Assembly (NCBI RefSeq): GCF_905147045.1
Contig: NC_065913.1
Span: forward strand, 9,138,501-9,202,500
DNA from: Nymphalis io
Taxonomy: Eukaryota > Arthropoda > Insecta > Lepidoptera > Nymphalidae
DNA: 64,000 bases
Direction of reading: 5' to 3'
A program made the position numbers and the translations under genes. Below the pieces are notes generated by a model, which was given only the letters and a program-made list of their open reading frames with translations, had not been told where the DNA came from and did not search any database. Below, one piece after another: positions 33,743-46,290 of the stretch; the stretch's first letter is position 1; each line of letters starts with the position of its first letter.

Positions 33743-33804
33743 GTACGTTCGTTATTATCTTGTTGAAGTCGTGAGTTCTAGTAACTAAATTAAATATTGA
33801 GTAT

Positions 33805-33955
33805 TTAATTACAGGCACAAGGGACATAACATTTTAGTTTCCAAGGTTGGTGGCGCATTGGCGATGTAAGCGATGGTTAACATTTCTTGCAATGCCAATG
33901 TCTATGGGCGTTGGTGACCACTTACCATCAGGTGGCCCGTATGCTATAAGAACAA
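33805..33955 (+). repeat. Interspersed repeat D fragment
   Basis: Contains acaggcacaagggacataac and ttggtgaccacttaccatca. No A-tail. Between 33956 and 34250 there is a SINE-B-like head remnant (cccgggcaaacacc, cattgaaactgcaatt) and nothing else. Confidence 0.7.
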
Positions 33956-34254
33956 TCCCCCACCCACTTGCAAAGCCCGGGCAAACACCACTGCACTTTG
34001 ATGTGCTTAATTAATGGGCACATTGTCAGGAGATCTGCTTTTATGGGATGAAGTATTGCTATGTATATCCATCAACCCGCATTGAAACTGCAATTTAGAG
34101 CTCCAAATCACAAGTGGAGGGGAGGGCTTAGCCCAGCAGAGGCGTTATTTTTTTATAATAAGTAAATAGAAAAGAAAAGTAAAAGTAAGTTGTACGCTAG
34201 AAGTGAGATTTGGAAGCATGTAAAGACATTGTTTGCGCCTGAACTCTCTCTAAT

Positions 34255-34785
34255 TTTCACCCTGGGATTATGTAAATGTCTATGTCCCACTGCTGGGCTA
34301 ATCCCTCTTCTCCCTTTGATGAGGAGCTTATTCCAATACGCTGTTCCAATTTAGAGGTGCTAATCTGGGTTTTAACACGCTATCATTGGTAACGATTTAC
34401 ACATTCTATTCACTACCATCTCGGTTTTCAATAGGATTAAGAGTGTGTGGGAATAGAGACTGTCTGTGCTTGCACGCACACACAAGTACCATTATTAGTC
34501 CCGTGCAGTTGTCTAAACCGTTCGTATTCGTAACAGCCTGTGAATGTCCCACTGCTGGGCTAAAGGCGGGTTGGTGGAATACACATGTGGCAGAATTTCA
34601 GTGAAATTAGACACATGCAGGTTTCCTCACGGTGTTTTCCTTCACCGTCAAGCAGAGATGAATTATAATCACAAATTAAGCACATGAAAATTCAGTGGTG
34701 CTTGCCCGGGTTTGAACTCACGATCATCGGTTAAGATTCAAGCGTTCTTACCACTGGGCCATCTCGGCTACAAGTTGTCTAAACA
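34255..34785 (-). repeat. SINE family B, fragment and nearly full copy
   Basis: 34280-34345 is a short SINE-B 3' fragment (tgtcccactgctgggctaat). 34525-34770 is a longer copy with an internal deletion, ending with the tRNA-like head complement ccactgggccatctcg. Confidence 0.7.
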
Positions 34786-34789
34786 TCTT

Positions 34790-35147
34790 TATCTAGTTTT
34801 CATACTCATTATTCAATTATATTAATCTTTGTAAAAGCTTCCGTTATTCTATTATCCAGTTGTATGATGGCGTATGTTACACCCCGTTAACGATAGATGG
34901 CGGTCATTCGAAATGTCACATTTCTGAATCGCGCTGTCTAGATATTCGCTACTGAGTATATATAGTGTAGAAGTGATTGTTCTAGTGATCTAATAAATTG
35001 TAGTTTCATTTACCTAATCCCAGGTATCAGTGTTGCAGAACTATCGATAGTTTGACCTCGAAAACTATTATCGACAGTACTTCCGAAAGTATCGTCTTGT
35101 GTCAATGTTGTCGATATTATCGATAGTTACTATAGCTCTCTGTTCAC
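34790..35147. other. No recognisable gene
   Basis: AT-rich spacer with a loose cluster of atcgata motifs at 35040-35125. No open frame with support. Confidence 0.5.
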
Positions 35148-35558
35148 AATACTATTGATAACTCGTTTGCCGGCCTCGTTGGTCTAGTGGCTTGATATAA
35201 GACCGCAGACCCCGGAGGTCCTGGGTTCAATACCCAGGTCGGGCCAATAAAAAGTTATTGGGTTTTTCTGTCAGAAAATTCTCAGTAGCAGCCCGGAGTC
35301 TGGAAGTTGGAAGTGTGTACACTCCCGTGCCTCGGAAAGCACGTAAAGCCGTTGGTCCTGCGCCTGAACTCTTTCCGGTCGTATCGGATCGCCGTCCCAT
35401 CGGATTATGGGAGTTAGGGAATAGAGAGTGCATCTGTGTTTGCGCACACACTTGTGCACTATAATATCTCCTGCGTAGTTGGCTAATCTCTCTTGAGATT
35501 GGCCGCCGTGGCCGAAATCGGTCTGGAGGACATTATTATTATTAATACTATTGATAAC
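35148..35558 (+). repeat. SINE family C with 15-bp target duplication
   Basis: The perfect duplication aatactattgataac occurs at 35148-35162 and 35544-35558. The SINE between them (35163-35543) has an A-box region (ttggtctagtggcttgatat), a B-box (ggttcaataccc), a body, and an att-repeat tail. This fixes the full length at about 381 bp. Confidence 0.9.
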
Positions 35559-35629
35559 AGCAATCCATAGGTATTCATTCGATAGTAACGATTTAATAAA
35601 ACTTCATTAATAATAGTGAGAAGCAATAA

Positions 35630-35697
35630 TATAATAATAATAATAATAATAGCCCCACCGACGTATCTTTACGTTGCCGACGTGGTGGGGCTTGTTT
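35630..35697. repeat. ATA microsatellite and GC hairpin
   Basis: An ata run at 35633-35650 is followed by agccccacc and its complement ggtggggct around a 24-base centre at 35651-35692. It lies directly before the T-run of the LINE tail at 35697. Confidence 0.6.
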
Positions 35698-35997
35698 TTT
35701 TTTTTTTTATATGTCCGGGATGGCAAATGACTCTACTCCACCTGATGGTAAGTGGTAGTAGAGTCCAAACGCGACGACGGCCAGTACAGTCGGGAAGAAT
35801 GTTCTGTACTAGCCGTCACCGCCTTGCCGGTCCGCAAGATGCCTCTTCACGCCTCGTTTTAAGGAACCCGGGTTGTAAGAGGAGGGGAACACGTGAGCTG
35901 GTAAGGAATTCCATTTTTTGGTAGTGCGACAAAGAAAGGAGTTTCCAAATTTCTTTATGCGCGATGGAATTGATGTCACAGTTAGGCGGTGAGGCTA
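35698..35997 (-). repeat. 3' end of the Jockey-type LINE also seen at 24.1 kb
   Basis: T-run, then gtccgggatggcaaatgact and the rest of the 3' UTR as at 24085-24375, ending at a sharp boundary where a palindrome starts. Only the 3' end was copied. Confidence 0.75.
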
Positions 35998-36030
35998 TCA
36001 TTGAAGCGCACAGTTGTGCGCTTCAATGAT

Positions 36031-39000
36031 TCTTAGGGCTATGCCAATAGAGCTACTCATGTTGGATTGGCCTAAGATGAGAAGACAGACCAAGAGAGAT
36101 ACAACCCAAGCCGAGGTGGAACAGCGTACGCCGAGGGCTCCATGGCTAAGGGGGTGCTTAGTCGTTAGTATGCGAACTTTAGAGACAAGGCGACCTCTAA
36201 TTTAATTTACCCTTATCACAGTGAATGCAGGGCTCTGCTGTGATTGACTTTTATGTCCCTAGCTACTCGTGGGAATAATATGATAACTAGGTCTAAAACT
36301 TAAAAATATATACAGGCGAACGAGCCATCGTTAGAAGAAGAGTCCACGCAGACTTCTAACTCATCCTCCAAATCTTTATTCCCATCAATACCCTCTTCAT
36401 CACCAATTTTGTATGCATCTTCACCAAATTCATCATCAACCGGTGCTCAACTGGCGGATGTTGCACAGGAGACAAATTTTGTCAGTGAACCTGTGCCCAC
36501 CACCAGTGGCGTAAAAAAACGTAAAAAATGGAGTATGGAAATGAATAAGTTCATCCTACGTACCTACCTATATCTTACAAATTTAGAATCATACACAAAT
36601 TCATATATTTCTTCATTACATATAAAATTTATAGATAAATATCCACATATGGAAGTAAGCAGACAGAGAATTGGTGACCAACGTAGAGCTATTATACAAA
36701 AGAAATTATTATCACAAGAAACCATTGATCAGATTTACGATGAAGTTAAAACAGAATTGCAAGTAATCCAAACTCAGATACAACAAAACGCCACAAATCT
36801 TAAAACATCCCTTAACACACTAACAGGAAAACGTATGAAATGGACAAATGAATGCAATGAAGCAATTATTAGGATTTATTTCAAAATAACACAATTAGAG
36901 ACAAATAAGACCGCTTATAGAGAACGTTTGTATGAAGAGTTTATAAACTTATACTCAGAGTTTACACACATTACAGAGCAAAGATTAGCGGATCAACGAA
37001 GGGCAATAATAAATAATAAATATATTAAACAAGATAGATTAACACTGATTAAACAACAAGTAGCAGATGAATTACATTATACACACACACTAACGGAAGA
37101 CACAGATAATGAACATTTACAAACAACAGAACAAAGTAATATTACACACTACGATGCATTCAAATCTAATTCAGAAACAAACTCACAAGCTAGGAAAATG
37201 CAAAACACTACAGTTACATGCACTGATTCCGTTACATCAACCCCTATCGATGAACAAAACGTAGAAAGTATCACCCACGATCATGATGTGACCTTAGAAG
37301 TAAACACTGAAATAGAGAACACATTCGTTCATGCTCTAGAACATTTTTGTGATACTGAACCAACTAGCAGACCATACATTCCTAAACAAAAAACTTCTAA
37401 AAAGTTTTCATTAATAATGAAATACATAGATACAATGATACTGACAAAATTTGTAAACACTGATACTGATTTTATCACTCTACAGACAATAATTTACTGT
37501 GCAGCATGGACAGCAGCTAAATGTAATGGGGCAAGAATGACATTCTTAACACAAAACAACCATCAAAACAAATCATACAGAAAACCTAGCTGGCAAAGAA
37601 GATTAGAAAATAAAATAAGGAAGTTGCGAGTCAATATAGGCAGGTTAACACAATTTATTAGAGGAAATAGAAACCGAAAAGTAGTAGCTGCAGTAGAACT
37701 CATAAAGACACAATATCAATCACACGCACAATATGAAAATACAAACACGCATATAGAACACTTCTTAGATACCTTAAAACAGAAACTCAATGCAGCAGCT
37801 AGTAGACTTAAGAGATATTTGACGTGTACTGCCCGTAAAATAGAAAACAAAACATTTGCTAACAATGAAAAAATCTTCTATAGTATTTATTATCTAACTG
37901 CAAAGATAATGAGCAAAATCTAGAAATACCTCCCCCTGAAATATTTCGACAATTCTGGGCTAAGACATGGGAAAACCCCATAGAACATAATGAACATGCA
38001 GACTGGGTTAACGAAATAACTACACATATTCCAGAGATGGAGTTCAACTTCATACCAATAGAAATATTTATAGATGTCATCAAACGAATGCACAATTGGA
38101 AATCCCCAGGCTCAGACAATATTCACAACTATTGGTACAAGAAATTTAGTAGCATACACTCATACATACATAAGTACTTAAATACATTCATTCAATCACC
38201 ACATTTACTACCGAAATATATAACACATGGAATCACATACTTAGTACCTAAAGATAAACATGATACCACAAATCCAGATAAATACCGACCAATAACTTGC
38301 TTACAAACCTAAAATATACAAACATTTAACTAAACATAATATATTAGCCGAACAGCAAAAGGGGTGTAGAAAAAATAGCCAAGGTTGTAAGGAGCAGCTT
38401 ACTTTTGATGCAATCATTTTAAGTAGTGCGGTAAAATCAAAATCAGATATCCATACTATGTTTATTGATTATCAAAAAGCCTTTGATTCAGTCCCGCATA
38501 GCTGGTTATTGTATGTCTTAAAATTGTATAAAATAAACCCAACCCTCAAATCATTTCTTCAAAATTCTATGCAAAACTGGCAAACTGTATTAAAAATAAA
38601 ACAATCGTCCATGAAATCTCTAACTACTGAACCAATTCGTATCCAACGAGGAGTTTTTCAAGGAGACGCTCTGAGCCCCCTCTGGTTTTGCTTGGCCTTA
38701 AATCCTCTTTCACTCTTGTTAAATAAAACCAATACAGGATTCACACTTTACGGTAATAACACCCAATATAACTTATCACACCTCATGTACATGGACGATA
38801 TAAAACTCTACTCCACTGACAAAAACACGCTGCTTGAGTAAGCAAGCATTACGGAACAGTTCTCAAAAGTTATTCATATGAAATTCGGAGTTGACAAGTG
38901 CAAAATTCTGTCAATCTCGAAATAATAAAAATCCTTAATAATAACTACACACTCGAAACTGGTGAACAAATTGAACCAATGGATGAACTAAGCACATATA

Positions 39001-39741
39001 AATACCTTGGTTTTAAAAAATCTAGGCAAATACTACAAACTACGACAAAACAAGAACTGCTTACAAAATTTTCGCACCGATTAAATCTCGTATTAAAGAC
39101 ACACCTTAACTCTAAAAACACAATAAAAGCTATTAACACATTTGCCATACCCTTACTTACGTACTCTTTCGGAATAATACAATGGTCAAAAAGTGACATA
39201 AAAAAATTGCAGCGTACTATAAACACTCAATTCACTAAATATAGGAAACATCATCCAAAATCTTGTATTCAAAGGCTCACACTACCACGCAAAGAAGGAG
39301 GAAGGGGATTAATAGACATACACAATTTACACAATAAGCAGATACTCTCACTCAGACCATACTTCCATGATAAATCCGAACACTCACCTCTACATAGACA
39401 CGCAACAGAAATAGACAAAAAGCTTACACCATTAAACCTACATGACAAAAACACTCAAGTAAACGAACATATCATAAGTACACAACAACAAATGTCGGCA
39501 TGGACTGAAAAAACACTGCATGGGAGGCACCGAGCCTATTTGAACCAACCCCACGTCGACAAAGAGAAGTCGAACGAATGGCTCAAACGAGGTGAACTGT
39601 TCCCTGAGACCGAAGGTTTTATGCTCGCCATTCAAGACCAAATAATAGCAACTCGTAACTATAGGAAGTACATAATGAAGGATAATAATCAACCTACTGA
39701 CTTATGTAGACAATGGCGTTCCTTTAAAGAAAACCAACCTG
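36031..39741 (+). mobile_element. R4/Dong-like LINE, decayed, 3' end missing
   Basis: The coding remains have the R4-clade look: a duplicated N-terminal domain, RT with GCRKNSQGCKEQL, GDALSPLWFCLALNPLS and a YMDD box, and the C-terminal LFPETEGFMLAIQDQ and TRNYRKYI block. The zinc knuckle and restriction-like endonuclease expected after that block are absent; the sequence switches at about 39741 to the tail of another LINE. The 5' region (36031-36340) has no repeat match here. Confidence 0.65.
36409..37923 (+). pseudogene. R4-like LINE N-terminal region with duplicated domain
   Basis: An open frame runs across this stretch and likely extends upstream in frame through a Ser-rich segment. The start is unclear because the 5' end has no ATG in frame that I can favour. 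It has two related units of about 90 residues. Unit 1 is KKWSMEMNKFILRTYLYLTN through RQRIGDQRRAI. Unit 2 is MKWTNECNEAIIRIYFKITQ through EQRLADQRRAI. Each has a Trp at the start and a DQRRAI block, like a DNA-binding repeat. A basic region follows near 37580-37680. The frame is lost near 37880-37920. Confidence 0.65.
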
Positions 39742-39749
39742 GTTCGTGA
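37924..39749 (+). pseudogene. R4-like LINE reverse transcriptase, three fragments
   Basis: 37930-38312 has WKSPGSDNIHNYWYKK and PDKYRPITCL. 38330-38841 has GCRKNSQGCKEQL, FIDYQKAFDSVPHSW, GVFQGDALSPLW and the catalytic YMDD. 38898-39749 has the thumb and WTEKTLHGRHRAYL, LFPETEGF and TRNYRKYI. Breaks near 38312 (deletion) and 38841-38925 (stops). Inactive. Confidence 0.7.
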
Positions 39750-40265
39750 TTTAGGCGTTCTCCTAGACTCGAAACTGCTATTTAATCATCACATAGATTA
39801 TATAACTAATAAGGCCTATAAACTACTAGGTTTTATAAATAGAACATGCAAACCTTTTCGCGACATTAATTGTCTAAAAATAGCCTATTTCTCTTATGTG
39901 AGAAGCATATTAGAGTATGCTAGTTGTGTTTGGAATCCTCAATATTTTAAATATATCGAAGGAGTTGAGGCCATACAAAAGAAATTTATTAAATATCTGA
40001 ACTTTAAAACTTACAGTAACACAAACTACAGGGATGCTTGTAATCTTTATCGCATATCCAGCTTGACAGATCGACGTGAAACTTTAGATATGATATTTCT
40101 ACATGATCTGGTCTCTGGAAAGCTAGACTCGCCTGAGTTGCGCTCGCGCATTCTTCTTAATGTACCTAACAAGCGAACTCGTTATGCATATTCGAATCTG
40201 TTACACGTCCCTTTATCCAATTCGTTCCTGGTCCTGTTGTTTTCCTTAAATAAATAAATAAATAA
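39742..40265 (+). mobile_element. 5'-truncated LINE tail (CR1/Jockey-group)
   Basis: Encodes the C-terminal piece VRDLGVLLDSKLLFNHHIDY, SYVRSILEYASCVWNPQY and on to a 3' tail of aataaa repeats at 40245-40265. It resembles the C-termini of the ORFs at 909-3380 and 30026-32857 but is a different copy. It joins the R4-like LINE on the left and the duplication arm on the right. Confidence 0.75.
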
Positions 40266-40780
40266 AACAGTTACGTTATATATGTATGCATATAAATATG
40301 TTATTTCATTTAAATAGAAAATAACTAGTGTATTAAAGCCACAAGAGTAGACAAAGGCAAATTAACAACCGACATTGAATTGGCGCGATATCATTGGTTG
40401 AGATTTTGAGTTATCTGTGATATTCATTATGGATTTGCGAAAAAATTGCGTTTTATTCGAGAAAGTAGTTAAGCTGAGCTATTAGCGACTATCACGGGAT
40501 ATGGAAATATAAAGTTAGTTTATATTTACTCCTACGATTGGAATATACTAAATATACATTTCAACTAATTGTAAAAGGTGTATTAAATACGTACATAGTG
40601 CTATTTTGATTTTAAATAAGAATATTTAATTTAAATCTCAGTTTATTTGAAATTTTAAGTCAACTAACTTCTAAATAAGTTATTATTGTAACAATTTAAC
40701 ATACGATAAGATTATCATAGTCGTGTCACCGTGGCGTCACGGAAGGATAGATAGGCAAACATGGTATAACTAAGAATTTA
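40264..40780. repeat. Right-arm block, copy 1
   Basis: Matches 61956-62515 in the same orientation. Its right part (40549-40780) matches 14400-14640 inverted. It is cut at 40780 by the LINE insertion and resumes at 45863. Confidence 0.8.
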
Positions 40781-41319
40781 TTTATTTAACACTTTTTGCA
40801 CAACATATACATAAAATGAGAGAAGTACGAAACAATCAAAGAAAAAGAAAATAAAAAATGGTGCGCAAAGGCGGTCTTATCGCTTATAGCGATCTCTAAC
40901 AGACAACCTTTGGTGAAAGAATTTTGTAAGAGAACAGGTAAGTGCATTTACATATAAAAAGGAGATACTAAATATTTAATAGACTACACATATCTACATC
41001 CCACTAACCACATATACATACATACATACACACACATACACATATACATTCATACAATATATATATATATATACATATATACATACACATATATAATTAT
41101 TACTTAGCATATACATATTATATATAATTATAGAGTATAAAATAATATATAGATAAATTATAAACCACATACTATTTCATACATACATACATACCTTACT
41201 TGGAAATGGACAAATAATAGCTTTTCAAGCGGTATTTAAAAATACTCAATGAATCGACTGCCGAATATCTGTAGGCAGTGCATTCCAAAGTTTGATGGTT
41301 TTTGCAGTAAAAGAGTTAC

Positions 41320-44164
41320 TGTAGGTTTGTGTCCGACTGCAGGGGGTAACTAGTTTATTATCATCCGAAGAACGCAGGCTGTGTGCGCTGTCGCAACCAA
41401 GAAATTTAAAGCGTTCTTTAAGGTAAGATGGTGTGTGATCGATATAAATAATAGAGTAGAGAAGAGATAAGGCGTGTAGATTTCTTCGTAGTCTGATTGG
41501 CAGCCACTTTAACTGAGACCGATACTCAGAGACATGATCAAACTTTCGCAGGCCAAAAATAAATCTTATGGCTATATTTGCAGCCGTTCTAATTTATTTA
41601 GGAGGTCTTCAGTTAAATCCATGTAGCAGACATCAGCATAGTCCAGTATTGGTAACAGGAACGTATTAGCTAAACTGATCTTTGCCTTGATAGGCAATAG
41701 GTTTTTCCATCGCCTTAAGAAACCAATGATAGCGAAAATCTTACGACTCATTTCAGTGATTTGAGGTACCCAGGAAAAGGAAGCATCAAGAAGTAGTCCA
41801 AGATTTCTAACAGTCTCTTGCATGTGTAATATTTGGCCCTCAAATAAGATTGGAGGTAGATGTTTATCTTGGACCCTCGTCAGAAGCTTATGACTGCCAA
41901 ATATAGCCACTTGCGACTTGCTCGGGTTCACTTTGAGACCGTAAGATTTACACCATTCGGACATCTTTGCCAAATCATGATTCAAGGTTGCAGCTGCCTC
42001 ATCGATACTGTCTAAAGGAGCGGTAACGTAAATTTGTAGATCATCAGCATATAGATGATAAGAGGAGGAAATAAGTGAAGAGAGAGTATTAATGAATATA
42101 GAAAAGAGAAGAGGACAGAGCACACCACCTTGCGGGACACCGGAAGGAATATCTAGATAGGATGAATATTTATTATTAGCCATTATGCATTGCTGTCGGT
42201 TAAACAGATAAGAGTGGAACCATACAATGACAGTAGAATCTATGCTTAGCGATCTTAGGATTGCCAAGCATATGTCATAGTCGATGTTATTAAAGCCATT
42301 TGAAAAGTCAAGGAGAGCTAGTACAGTCACGGATTTGTTATCAATACCCTGGCGAATGTCATCACATACCTTAACAAGAGCTGTAACTGTACTATGGCCT
42401 AATCTAAACCCAGATTGAAAAGGGCACAGGATTTTATTAATAGTGAGGAATTGGTTTAGTTGAGAGTGAACAACACGCTCTAATACCTTTGAAAGAAATG
42501 GAAGAACAGAAATAGGTCTAAAATGAGAAGGAAGCAAAGGATTGGAAACTTTGGGAATAGGAATCACGAGAGCTTTACGCCATACAGAAGGAAAGGCACC
42601 ATGTAATAAAGAATAGTTAAATATATGGCATAAAGTAGGCAATATACTGTTAAGGGTAAGAAGTATAAGTTTTCGACTAATTCCGTCACAACCGATTGCA
42701 TCAGATTATTTGCATAGGATGTGTTTTTTTAATTCTCTCATGGTAACAGGACTGAATTGGAAAGGAGGATAGCTAGGGATTGGCAAGGAATGGAGATAGT
42801 TGAGTGTGATGGATTTGTACTGATTGTTTAGAGAGGAAGAGGAAATAAAGTGTTTATTAAGATCATCGAGATTGAAATTGGCAGGAAACGTTTCTCGCTG
42901 ACGCCCTATCCCCAATGATCTCAAAAACTGCCATATCCTAGATGTTCCGCTTTTTTCGATAGCATTAGTAATAAACTTACGCTGAGCATCACGACAAAGC
43001 ATACTGCAACGATTTCGCAGCTGCTTATATTTTAAAAGGTTATCGTTCGTCGCATTTCTTTTGTATCTAGCTTTCGCAGCATTACGCTTTGCCATGAGTG
43101 CTTTAATGTCCTGAGTTAGCCAAGGAGCCGGTAGGTGCTTAAACTTGATAGGTCTTAAAGGGGCATGTACATCCAATAGATCATTTAATAGGGAATTAAA
43201 TATACTCATTTTATCGTCTATTGAGTTGGCATTATATATTGCGGTCCAGTCGATATTGTTTAGATCAGCCATAAAATTGGGAGTATTCAAATTCTGGTAA
43301 TTTCGCCGCATGACTATGGTGGGCTTAGCCCGCGGAGGTCGTATCCTATAGGATAAATAAATTAAGTCATGGTAAGAAAAGGCTTCAGCGGGAAGCTGAT
43401 CATGCGCATCAACATGAATAGGCGAGGAAACAACCATTAAGTCCAACAGCGATGGCAAACAATTCGGAAAAAAATGAGTTGCGTTCGTATGAAGTACATT
43501 AAGGTTACAGCTATTAATTATATTTTTAAAACGTTTGGCGCGTTGATCATCTTTAATTAAACAAGTATTAAAATCTCCCATAATGATTGTGTGATCAACA
43601 GACGCACTAAATTGTTCCAAAAAATTTTCAAAATTATCAAAATAATTAATAGTAAGATTGACTATAAAAAACACCCAGTAGTAGTTTGAGATGGCCGAAT
43701 AAGACTTCAATAAAAATATGTTCAGATGACTCACAGTATTGTGTCGGAGATTTATTTAAAATAGTAAAGGGGATATGACTACGGAGATATATTGCCACTC
43801 CACCACCACCTTTACCGGTACGATCATTCCGGATCAGATGAAAGCCAAGCAAACAGTAAGAAGTTGAAGGTAAGCAGGGTTTCAGAAAAGATTCGGATAC
43901 TAGGACGGCATGAATATTTTTACTATCGAAGGAAGACAGGAAATCGGGGTAATGAGAAGGTACACTCTGTGCATTTATATGCACTACATTAAAATTTCTA
44001 GTGAAACCGGAGAAAGTTGAATCTAAAAGAGAGTTTAGAGGAAGAGAAGCACTATGAAAACTATCATCACTAGAGAGCACTGCGTCACTAAGATACTCAC
44101 TATTGTCATTCGAGTCGCTTAAACTGAGAGTGTTTGAAATCATGCTGGTTATATTAACAACCAA
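41320..44164 (-). pseudogene. LINE ORF2 with stop and frameshifts
   Basis: The endonuclease begins near 44164 (VVHINAQSV, LVSESFL) and continues after a frame change near 43690 with IIMGDFNTCL, PSLLDLMVV and SYHDLIYLS. A TAA near 42703 interrupts the connector before SDAIGCDGIS. The RT at 42642-41572 has FRPISVLPFLSKVLERVVHS, LLDFSNGFNNIDYD, GVPQGGVLCPLLF and the LYADD box. A one-base change at about 41577 ends the frame, and the C-terminal domain continues in another frame to about 41320. Confidence 0.8.
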
Positions 44165-44888
44165 CTATTATATGTATGTATAAATTCTAAAAATAATAAT
44201 ATATATATATATATATAAATAGATAAAATAATAAAAATATATATGAATAAAATATATATATATATATAAGTTCTAACCAAGGCATACCTCTAACCCGCCA
44301 GCAGTATGTGAGATAGCATTTTAAAATTAATATTGAAAATATCAATCATATCATATATCATAATAAACAATAGGAGTGGATACAATTTTAAAGATTTAAG
44401 TGACACGGTAAAGAAAACAATAAAAAAAAAAAAACTACTAAAAAAACATACATCAGCATTATGAATAATTACACAACAAGTATCCACAAACTATAGAACT
44501 ATTATAACAAGCTATTAAACTATCCCAAAAAAAAAACAAGAAACATTTAAATAATAAAAAGGATATTAAAAAAAAAGTTCTAATTAAAGTAATACAAAAA
44601 TAAGTGTAAGATATTTAATTACTACAGTTATTTGTACTAAAGAAAAAAAAAAAAACTACGGCCAAAATGCAAGAGTCCAAAGCCAATTAACTACAATTAG
44701 CATGTAAACTTGTCAAACGTCTAATTGTTGACATTGTACCGACATGTCCATTAATTATAAATAATGAAAGTAAAAATAGAACAATATAGTATCTAACATA
44801 AATACAAAATACAAATCAAAGCTAAACACTAATGTTCAAAAGTATACGATATTAATTTAATGCTACAGTACGTCTAACAAAACAGAGC

Positions 44889-45649
44889 TTACTTTTTGAC
44901 AGTTCTCTTGCTTCGAATAGCCTGTGTGGAACTGGTAGATTTAGCAATTGAGTCGACAGAACTGGTACTGGGAATAGCAGCAGGAATAGTAGCCAAAGGA
45001 ATATCATTCTGTGTGCATTTGATTGAATTAAGTTCAGCTGTTGTGACAATACGATGGCGCTTACCGTCTGACCCAGTAACAATAACGGCACCATCCTTCG
45101 TCCAGCATTTAGATATTCCAAACTTCCGTCTCGCAGCCATAAACAGTTCATGTCTCTCCTGAGTAAGGAATTCCGAAAGAGTCACACCCGTATTTTTGAG
45201 AGATGTTTTCGAGTACCAGATTTTATTACGAAGCGACGCGTCATGAAATTTGACAAGAATAGCTCGAGGCTTATCTCGCGTGGATTGACCCAATCGCTGG
45301 CATCGGCTGAGCTTATCCATGGTAAGCTCGGGCAACTTGAGATTATCTGATAAAACCCTCGACACCACAGTTGGTACATTCTCCTTTACTTCTTCAGGAA
45401 TTCCATGCAAGAGGAGCATCTTCCTTCTACTTGGCATCTCCATTTGGTTGTATTGCTTTGATAGGAGTTCAACTTGCTTCTGAAGGCTCTCCAACGCAGT
45501 TAAAACAAAGACTCTAAATGTATTAAACTGAGCCGCTTGTTGGTGGTTGGACTTGATGCTGGGATAGAACTCTGAAGAGTCTTTTGAAATTCAGCCATCC
45601 GTGAGTTGAAGTGTTCAGTCAGGTCTTGAATTGAGTGCTTGATGGACTC
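44889..45649 (-). pseudogene. LINE ORF1, one frameshift
   Basis: It starts at ATG 45649 (MESIKHSIQDLTEHFNSRM). A single-base frame change occurs near 45550. The rest reads ALESLQKQVELLSKQYNQME (coiled coil), then RRKMLLLHGIPEEVKENVP and the RNA-binding domain around SRCQRLGQ, KPRAILVKFHD and FLTQERHELFMAARR. This is the ORF1 type of L1-like RRM domain, which binds element RNA. It ends TVKK at 44889. Confidence 0.75.
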
Positions 45650-45862
45650 CATAGTGCAAATGTGAATGTATTATATATTCTTTCAATGTTTCTGTTTATG
45701 GGGGATTTAATCCGTGTTATGGAGATTTAGCTGGCAGGTAGGGAACACAATTAGCACATTTGTATTAGTGTAATTATTGATCTTCCAATTTATATAATTG
45801 AAATTAACAAGAGCTCTTATAAAACCGTGTTGTCTTTTATTTGACACCTACCCGAACAAATA

Positions 45863-46010
45863 AAGAATTTAATGTTTTTGAATGTACATATTTTCAAATA
45901 TAAAGACTTATAACCTTTTACTGTTGCGATTTCTGTTTCTCTTTTTTAATTTCGAATAGGAAGGCTAATGTAATTTTGGTGATAATTCTCCACCGCGTCA
46001 TTGGCGTTTT
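45863..46010. repeat. Right-arm block, copy 1 continued
   Basis: Continues the arm after the LINE. It matches 62507-62655 directly and 14280-14400 inverted. It ends where a SINE-B starts. Confidence 0.8.
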
Positions 46011-46290
46011 AGGAGGCCTTTAGCCTCCTCTCCCTTTTTGAGGAGAAGGTTTGGAGCTTATTCCACCACGCTGCTCCAATGCGGGTTGGTGGAACACACA
46101 TGTGGCAGAACTTCGATGAAATTAGATACATGCAGGTTTCCTCACGATGTTTTCCTTTACCGAAAAGCACGAGATGAATTATAACAGAAATTAAGCACAT
46201 GAAAATTCAGAGGTGCTTGCCCGGGTTTGAACCCACGTTCATCGGTTAAGATTCACGCGTTCTTACCACTGGGCCATCTCGACCTTATAA
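46011..46290 (-). repeat. SINE family B
   Basis: Nearly full copy in reverse, from gcctttagcctcctctccc to the head complement accactgggccatctcg. It sits exactly between the two arm blocks, where left-arm sequence 11084-14280 is missing. Confidence 0.8.

Larger units (their letters stand above)
40781..45862 (-). mobile_element. Near full-length LINE with 9-bp target duplication
   Basis: The duplication aagaattta is at 40772-40780 and 45863-45871. The uninterrupted site is seen at 62507-62515. The tail is a short aaat-type repeat at the left end. The 3' UTR has a CA/TA microsatellite at 41015-41110. ORF2 and ORF1 are on the minus strand, separated by an AT-rich spacer (44165-44888) with TA runs near 44200-44275. 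The RT is of the CR1/Jockey group. Damage in both ORFs indicates an inactive copy. Confidence 0.85.
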
